A stretch of 64,000 nt of DNA from Micrococcales bacterium (GTDB taxonomy: Bacteria; Actinomycetota; Actinomycetes; Actinomycetales; Dermatophilaceae), in NCBI GenBank assembly GCA_021287075.1, contig JAJTBD010000019.1, positions 1-64,000 of the forward strand, read 5' to 3'. The notes below the pieces were generated by a model, which was not told the DNA's origin, ran no database searches, and was given only the letters and a program-made list of their open reading frames with translations. The translations under genes were made by a program, and so were the position numbers. Positions within the stretch are counted from its first letter, which is position 1; each line of letters starts with the position of its first letter. Positions 63,784 through 64,000 of this stretch are shown piece by piece.

Positions 63784-64000
63784 ATGGGTGAGGATCGCGA
63801 GGAGCTTTCCGCAGCGAAGTTGGTGCCGTCATCGGTGGTGCACCTGCATCCTGAGGATGCCGTGCTGGACGGGATGCTGCGTGGGTGGGCGGCGCAGGGG
63901 AGGTCGCGCGGTTTGGCGTCAGGTTCCATTGTGACGCGGGAGGGACTGGTCCGTCGGTTCATGGCGTTCAGCGGCGAGTATCCGTGGCGGTGGTCCCCTG
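63784..64000 (+). CDS. Tyrosine recombinase, N-terminal part (runs off the window)
   Basis: From ATG at 63784 (GGAGGTGTC before it) 72 codons are open to the window end. LHPEDAVLDGMLRGWAAQGRSRGLA...IVTREGLVRRFMAFSGEYPWRWSP is the SAM-like N-terminal domain of actinobacterial tyrosine recombinases/integrases (core-binding domain). The catalytic domain is outside. It probably begins a second mobile element or a recombinase cluster. Confidence 0.75.
   Translation, partial: MGEDREELSAAKLVPSSVVHLHPEDAVLDGMLRGWAAQGRSRGLASGSIVTREGLVRRFMAFSGEYPWRWSP

Overview
The window is high-GC (about 70%) actinobacterial chromosome. Many GTG starts, 1-4 base gene overlaps and the gene families seen here (DUF2277, HutC-type GntR, PucR, MHS transporters, a class 3 DnaB intein) point to Micrococcales, and the gene set would fit Intrasporangiaceae. 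The family-level placement is inference; no rRNA or marker gene is present to fix it.

Bases 94-14977 are a complete Tn7-like transposon. It has TGT...ACA ends and a 5-bp AGGCC duplication, and it sits directly behind the stop codon of dnaB. On the dnaB-proximal side, six genes in overlapping frames run away from dnaB: tnsA, tnsB (DD35E), tnsC (AAA+), two tniQ genes and an Abi_C abortive-infection gene. Left of these lie cargo genes: an unknown gene coupled to an XRE-ImmA/IrrE regulator-protease, and a chimeric gene joining an unknown N-terminal protein in frame to the 3' half of an Rhs toxin, followed by a probable membrane immunity protein. Bases 65-87 look like the right end of a second, related element, so the dnaB site may carry a tandem array. 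dnaB itself is split in its P-loop by a 127-residue class 3-type mini-intein.

From 15 kb on the sequence is ordinary chromosome with several decayed genes. 17-24.7 kb: an M4 protease carrying a fused emfourin-like inhibitor domain, an ECF sigma factor with an internal deletion, a YigZ/AlkD pair, a deletion scar joining LCP and sortase-substrate fragments, and a MATE exporter. 23.8-29.5 kb: thiamine genes (thiD, and a TPP riboswitch followed by thiC, a frameshifted MFS, thiM and thiE). 29.5-41.2 kb: gamma-glutamyltransferase, a lipoprotein esterase, an MmpL/TetR pair with a 30-bp perfect palindrome, a 1543-residue repeat surface protein, and a frameshifted atypical response regulator. 41.3-51.4 kb: an inositol uptake and catabolism regulon (ABC transporter; iolD, B, C, E, G; GntR). 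51.5-53.8 kb: a flavin-binding protein and two envelope proteins. 53.8-62.1 kb: a PucR regulator divergent from a urease-like catabolic operon (UreAB fusion, UreC with an altered flap, YtcJ-type amidohydrolase, MHS transporter, ThDP enzyme) with no urease accessory genes. The window ends in an OLD-like ATPase and the start of a tyrosine recombinase.

A short word, GTATGCCG/CGGCATAC, recurs about once per kilobase throughout the chromosome part but was not found in the transposon. In at least one place two inverted copies form a terminator-like hairpin, reminiscent of DNA-uptake-sequence biology.
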